7,343 bases of DNA from contig JAUQXG010000207.1 in assembly GCA_030834765.1 (NCBI GenBank), positions 1 to 7,343 on the forward strand. Reading direction: 5' to 3'. The DNA comes from Lutispora sp. (GTDB taxonomy: Bacteria > Bacillota > Clostridia > Lutisporales > Lutisporaceae). Below, piece by piece: positions 5,087 through 7,343 of this stretch (position 1 is its first letter; every line of letters starts with the position of its first letter). Position numbers and translations under genes: made by a program. Under the pieces are notes generated by a model, which had not been told where the DNA came from, did not search any database, and worked only from the letters and a program-made list of their open reading frames with translations.

Positions 5087-6733
5087 TTATTTGCTATAAA
5101 GATTTAGAATATTTGTTGCAACTTGTCTAAAAACAGGTGCTGCATATGCCCCTCCTGACTTTCCATCATGTATAAAAACTGTAATGGCATATTTAGGTTC
5201 ATTTGAGGGTACAAAGCCTGCAAACCATGCATGGGTGTTTTCTCCTGCTTCTGCTGTTCCTGTTTTGCCGCTGCTTCCTCCCAAATCATCCATATTTGCT
5301 TTTGTTCCGGTACCACTTACTGTTACTTGTCTCATCATAACTTTTAATGCTTTCGCTGTAGCAGGAGAAATGATAACTTCAGGCTGCTCAACATTGAACT
5401 TTCTTAATGTTATTCCATCTCCAGAAATGATTGAATCAATTAACCTTGGTTTATATTTAATACCATCATTTGCTATGGTGGCTATGGCACTGGTGATTTG
5501 AAGTGGGGTGGCTAGGAGGCTTCCTTGACCAATTGATATATTAGATATACCGTCATTTTGATTTGGAAGCTGTCCCTCTGATTCGCTTAAAACATTTATG
5601 CTTTCTTTATTTTCTCTAATAACAGCCTGTGCTTTTCCAAAACCAAATTTCTCAGCCATATCTATAATATTTTTACTTCCGGTTTTCATGCCAATGTTTA
5701 TAAAAGTTGTATTGCATGATAATGAAAAAGCTTCATTTATATCAATATTTCTTGATTTGTGTGTTTCATAAGTTGAACATTTTACTGTCTTTTCTCCGCT
5801 TATTATTTGACCTTCGCATTTATAAGTTTCGAGAAAATCAATTTTCTTGTTTTCTATGGCAGCGGCAGCAACAATGACCTTAAATATAGATCCAAGATTA
5901 TAGCTATTTACAGCTTTATTTAAATAATCTTGATTGACACTTGATAAATTTTGGCTATTACTTTGTAAAAAATCTGGTTTGCTTGCCATTCCAAGAATAT
6001 TACCATTTTTTATATCCATTACTACAATAGACCCATTTATTTTATCATGATCTAATGTTTCTTCTAATATTTTTTGTATATGGTAATCAATAGTCAGTAA
6101 AATATTATCATTATCTGATTGAACTCTCCTTATGCCCAAGCCTGGTATCACATTTTTTCCGCTGTCAACAACGGCTACTACGCTATCGCTGCCATCACCT
6201 TTTAATAGATTATCAAACTTTTTTTCTAGACCGCTTTCGCCTATGTTGTTTGAGTCTATTTTCCCTATAATATGCCTTGCTAAACCGTTTATGGAATACC
6301 TTTCTAATCTTTCTACAGATAAGACACCTTGGACTTTTCCGCTTTTAATTGTATTTATGTATTCATTCTGTGATTTTGATTCAAACTCAGCAATATCTCC
6401 TGATTGTTGAAGTTTCGCAAGTACTTTTAATTTATCTATACCTGTTGCTTTAGAAATAATATCAGAAGTGGTATTTTTATTGTTGATAAAATATGGATAG
6501 GCTATAATTATATTTTGATAATCTCTATCTGTAAAAGGAATTTGATTTCTATCTAATATTTCACCTCTATTTGCACTAATTGGTATTCTAATCATTCTTT
6601 GACTTACTGCTCTTTGTGTATATTCGCTATGTTTATATATTTGTATAAAACCTAGCCTCGCTATTAAGATAAAAGATAGAATCATGAAGATCAATCCTAT
6701 TGATAAAAGTCTCTTGCTATTTGTTTTTGGCAT
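5087..6733 (-). CDS. Class B penicillin-binding protein (peptidoglycan DD-transpeptidase, FtsI/PBP2/SpoVD group)
   Basis: This 548-residue membrane-anchored enzyme should cross-link peptidoglycan outside the membrane. One transmembrane segment lies at about 9-30 after a basic N-terminus. An NRGEILDRN motif at about 55-63 opens the dimerisation/pedestal domain. The transpeptidase domain (from about 235) contains SIFK (282-285, nucleophile S282), SCN (339-341) and KTGTAEA (490-496), so it should be active. The SxxK context is LGSIFK instead of the common PGSTFK. No PASTA domain follows KTG; the protein ends about 50 residues later. The start has GGGAGG 7 nt upstream, inside a possible hairpin. 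It follows udk by 54 bases and precedes sigK by 103. A role in sporulation (cortex or septum) is suggested only by the neighbouring sigK; it could equally be vegetative. The paralogue cannot be named from sequence alone. Confidence 0.93.
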   Translation of the reverse strand: MPKTNSKRLLSIGLIFMILSFILIARLGFIQIYKHSEYTQRAVSQRMIRIPISANRGEILDRNQIPFTDRDYQNIIIAYPYFINNKNTTSDIISKATGIDKLKVLAKLQQSGDIAEFESKSQNEYINTIKSGKVQGVLSVERLERYSINGLARHIIGKIDSNNIGESGLEKKFDNLLKGDGSDSVVAVVDSGKNVIPGLGIRRVQSDNDNILLTIDYHIQKILEETLDHDKINGSIVVMDIKNGNILGMASKPDFLQSNSQNLSSVNQDYLNKAVNSYNLGSIFKVIVAAAAIENKKIDFLETYKCEGQIISGEKTVKCSTYETHKSRNIDINEAFSLSCNTTFINIGMKTGSKNIIDMAEKFGFGKAQAVIRENKESINVLSESEGQLPNQNDGISNISIGQGSLLATPLQITSAIATIANDGIKYKPRLIDSIISGDGITLRKFNVEQPEVIISPATAKALKVMMRQVTVSGTGTKANMDDLGGSSGKTGTAEAGENTHAWFAGFVPSNEPKYAITVFIHDGKSGGAYAAPVFRQVATNILNLYSK

Positions 6734-6778
6734 AAAAAAACCTCCCTATTCATATTATTGGCTGAATCTGCGAGGTTC
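6734..6778 (-). promoter_or_regulatory. Hairpin plus U-tract overlapping the ribosome binding site of the penicillin-binding protein gene
   Basis: On the minus strand AACCTC (6777-6772) pairs with GAGGTT (6744-6739). Inside, ATTCA (6767-6763) pairs with TGAAT (6752-6748) across a 10-nt loop. Seven T residues (6740-6734) run up to the start codon. The lower stem contains the ribosome binding site GGGAGG. The arrangement resembles a weak intrinsic terminator or attenuator and would also block translation. The stem is interrupted by an internal loop, so it may be only marginally stable; chance complementarity to a strong GGAGG site is the main alternative. Confidence 0.35.
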
Positions 6779-6787
6779 ATTCAATTT

Positions 6788-7343
6788 CTATTTTTCTTCT
6801 ATTATATATTTTATCTTTGCTACTAAAACATCGATAGCAACTTTATTATGACCGCCTTCAGGTATTATAATATCTGCATATCTTTTAGTTGGTTCTATAA
6901 ACTCATAATGCATTGGTTTTACAATAGTAAGATATTGCTTCACTACTGATTCTAAAGTCCTACCCCTTTCGTCAATATCTCTAAGTATTCTTCTTATTAT
7001 TCTTACATCTGCATCTGTATCAACAAATATTTTGATATCAAGTAAATCTCTAAGTTCAGGGCTGTCTAATATTAGAATTCCTTCTATAATGATTATTTCT
7101 TTTGGATAAGTATAAATTGTTTCTTTTTTTCTATTATGTATAGTGAAATCATATTGAGGCTTTTCTATAGCATGTCCAGTTTTTAATTGCTGTATGTGCT
7201 GTATAAGAAGGCTAGTATCAAAAGCAAATGGGTGATCATAATTAGTATTCACTCTTTCTTCAGGAGATAGGTGACTTTGATCTTTATAGTAGCAGTCTTG
7301 TTCTATCATTGTAATGCTTTTTTCAGGTAAACTATCATATATC
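6788..7343 (-). CDS. udk: Uridine kinase, C-terminal part (5' end outside the window)
   Basis: Uridine kinase phosphorylates uridine and cytidine to UMP and CMP in pyrimidine salvage. The reading frame is open to the right edge, so the internal ATG at 7307-7309 is not the true start; 184 residues are visible, beginning IYDSLPEKS. Family motifs seen are [30 protein letters not shown], the EGILIL segment, [19 protein letters not shown] and [20 protein letters not shown]. The missing N-terminus, roughly 25 residues judging from the usual length of about 205-210, should hold the Walker A loop. The gene ends 54 bases before the penicillin-binding protein gene, with a possible attenuator hairpin between them. 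Confidence 0.95.
   Translation of the reverse strand, partial: IYDSLPEKSITMIEQDCYYKDQSHLSPEERVNTNYDHPFAFDTSLLIQHIQQLKTGHAIEKPQYDFTIHNRKKETIYTYPKEIIIIEGILILDSPELRDLLDIKIFVDTDADVRIIRRILRDIDERGRTLESVVKQYLTIVKPMHYEFIEPTKRYADIIIPEGGHNKVAIDVLVAKIKYIIEEK

Noticed and set aside
5079..5106. Direct repeat ATAAAGATTTA at 5079-5089 and 5096-5106 around the penicillin-binding protein stop codon.
   Set aside because: It is two copies of a short AT-rich word, probably a small local duplication or chance; no function is suggested.
5104..5316. A 70-codon minus-strand frame inside the penicillin-binding protein gene.
   Set aside because: It overlaps the essential KTG region in another frame and is rich in Q and M, as expected for a frame shadow.

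Overview
The window looks like chromosomal DNA from a spore-forming anaerobe of the class Clostridia. It is AT-rich, and every recognisable gene lies on the minus strand. It carries a sigma-K sporulation sigma factor with a pro-sequence, strong GGAGG-type ribosome binding sites, and a Gram-positive type IV pilus cluster. No insertion sequence, tRNA, rRNA or CRISPR array was seen.

In transcription order (right to left) the layout is: the 3' part of udk (uridine kinase, cut by the window end); a class B penicillin-binding protein; sigK; aroE (shikimate dehydrogenase); a 264-base leader; pilB (extension ATPase); pilT (retraction ATPase); a 110-base gap holding a structured element; and the 5' end of pilC (inner-membrane platform, cut by the window start). 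The gaps are 54, 103, 66, 264, 11 and 110 bases.

The most informative non-coding feature is the leader of pilB. It contains a convincing class II cyclic-di-GMP riboswitch aptamer, with a 7-bp pseudoknot, a GCGC stem and the conserved CAACCGA strand. Its 3' strand doubles as the 5' arm of a downstream terminator-like hairpin. Such overlap predicts that ligand binding prevents termination, so c-di-GMP would switch the pilus motor genes on. PilB itself begins with an MshEN-type domain, a known c-di-GMP-binding fold, so the same second messenger may control both synthesis and activity of the motor.

Three further structures are reported. (1) A perfect 12-bp inverted repeat surrounds a likely sigma-E promoter and reaches the ribosome binding site of sigK; it could hide that site in read-through mRNA only. 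(2) A hairpin followed by seven U residues overlaps the ribosome binding site of the penicillin-binding protein gene. (3) An 80-bp imperfect palindrome lies between pilT and pilC and may be a dispersed repeat or an RNA element.

The window joins housekeeping functions (nucleotide salvage, aromatic biosynthesis, cell wall), late mother-cell sporulation control and surface motility or attachment. The pilus genes appear to have their own regulated leader, so they need not depend on transcription from sigK-aroE.
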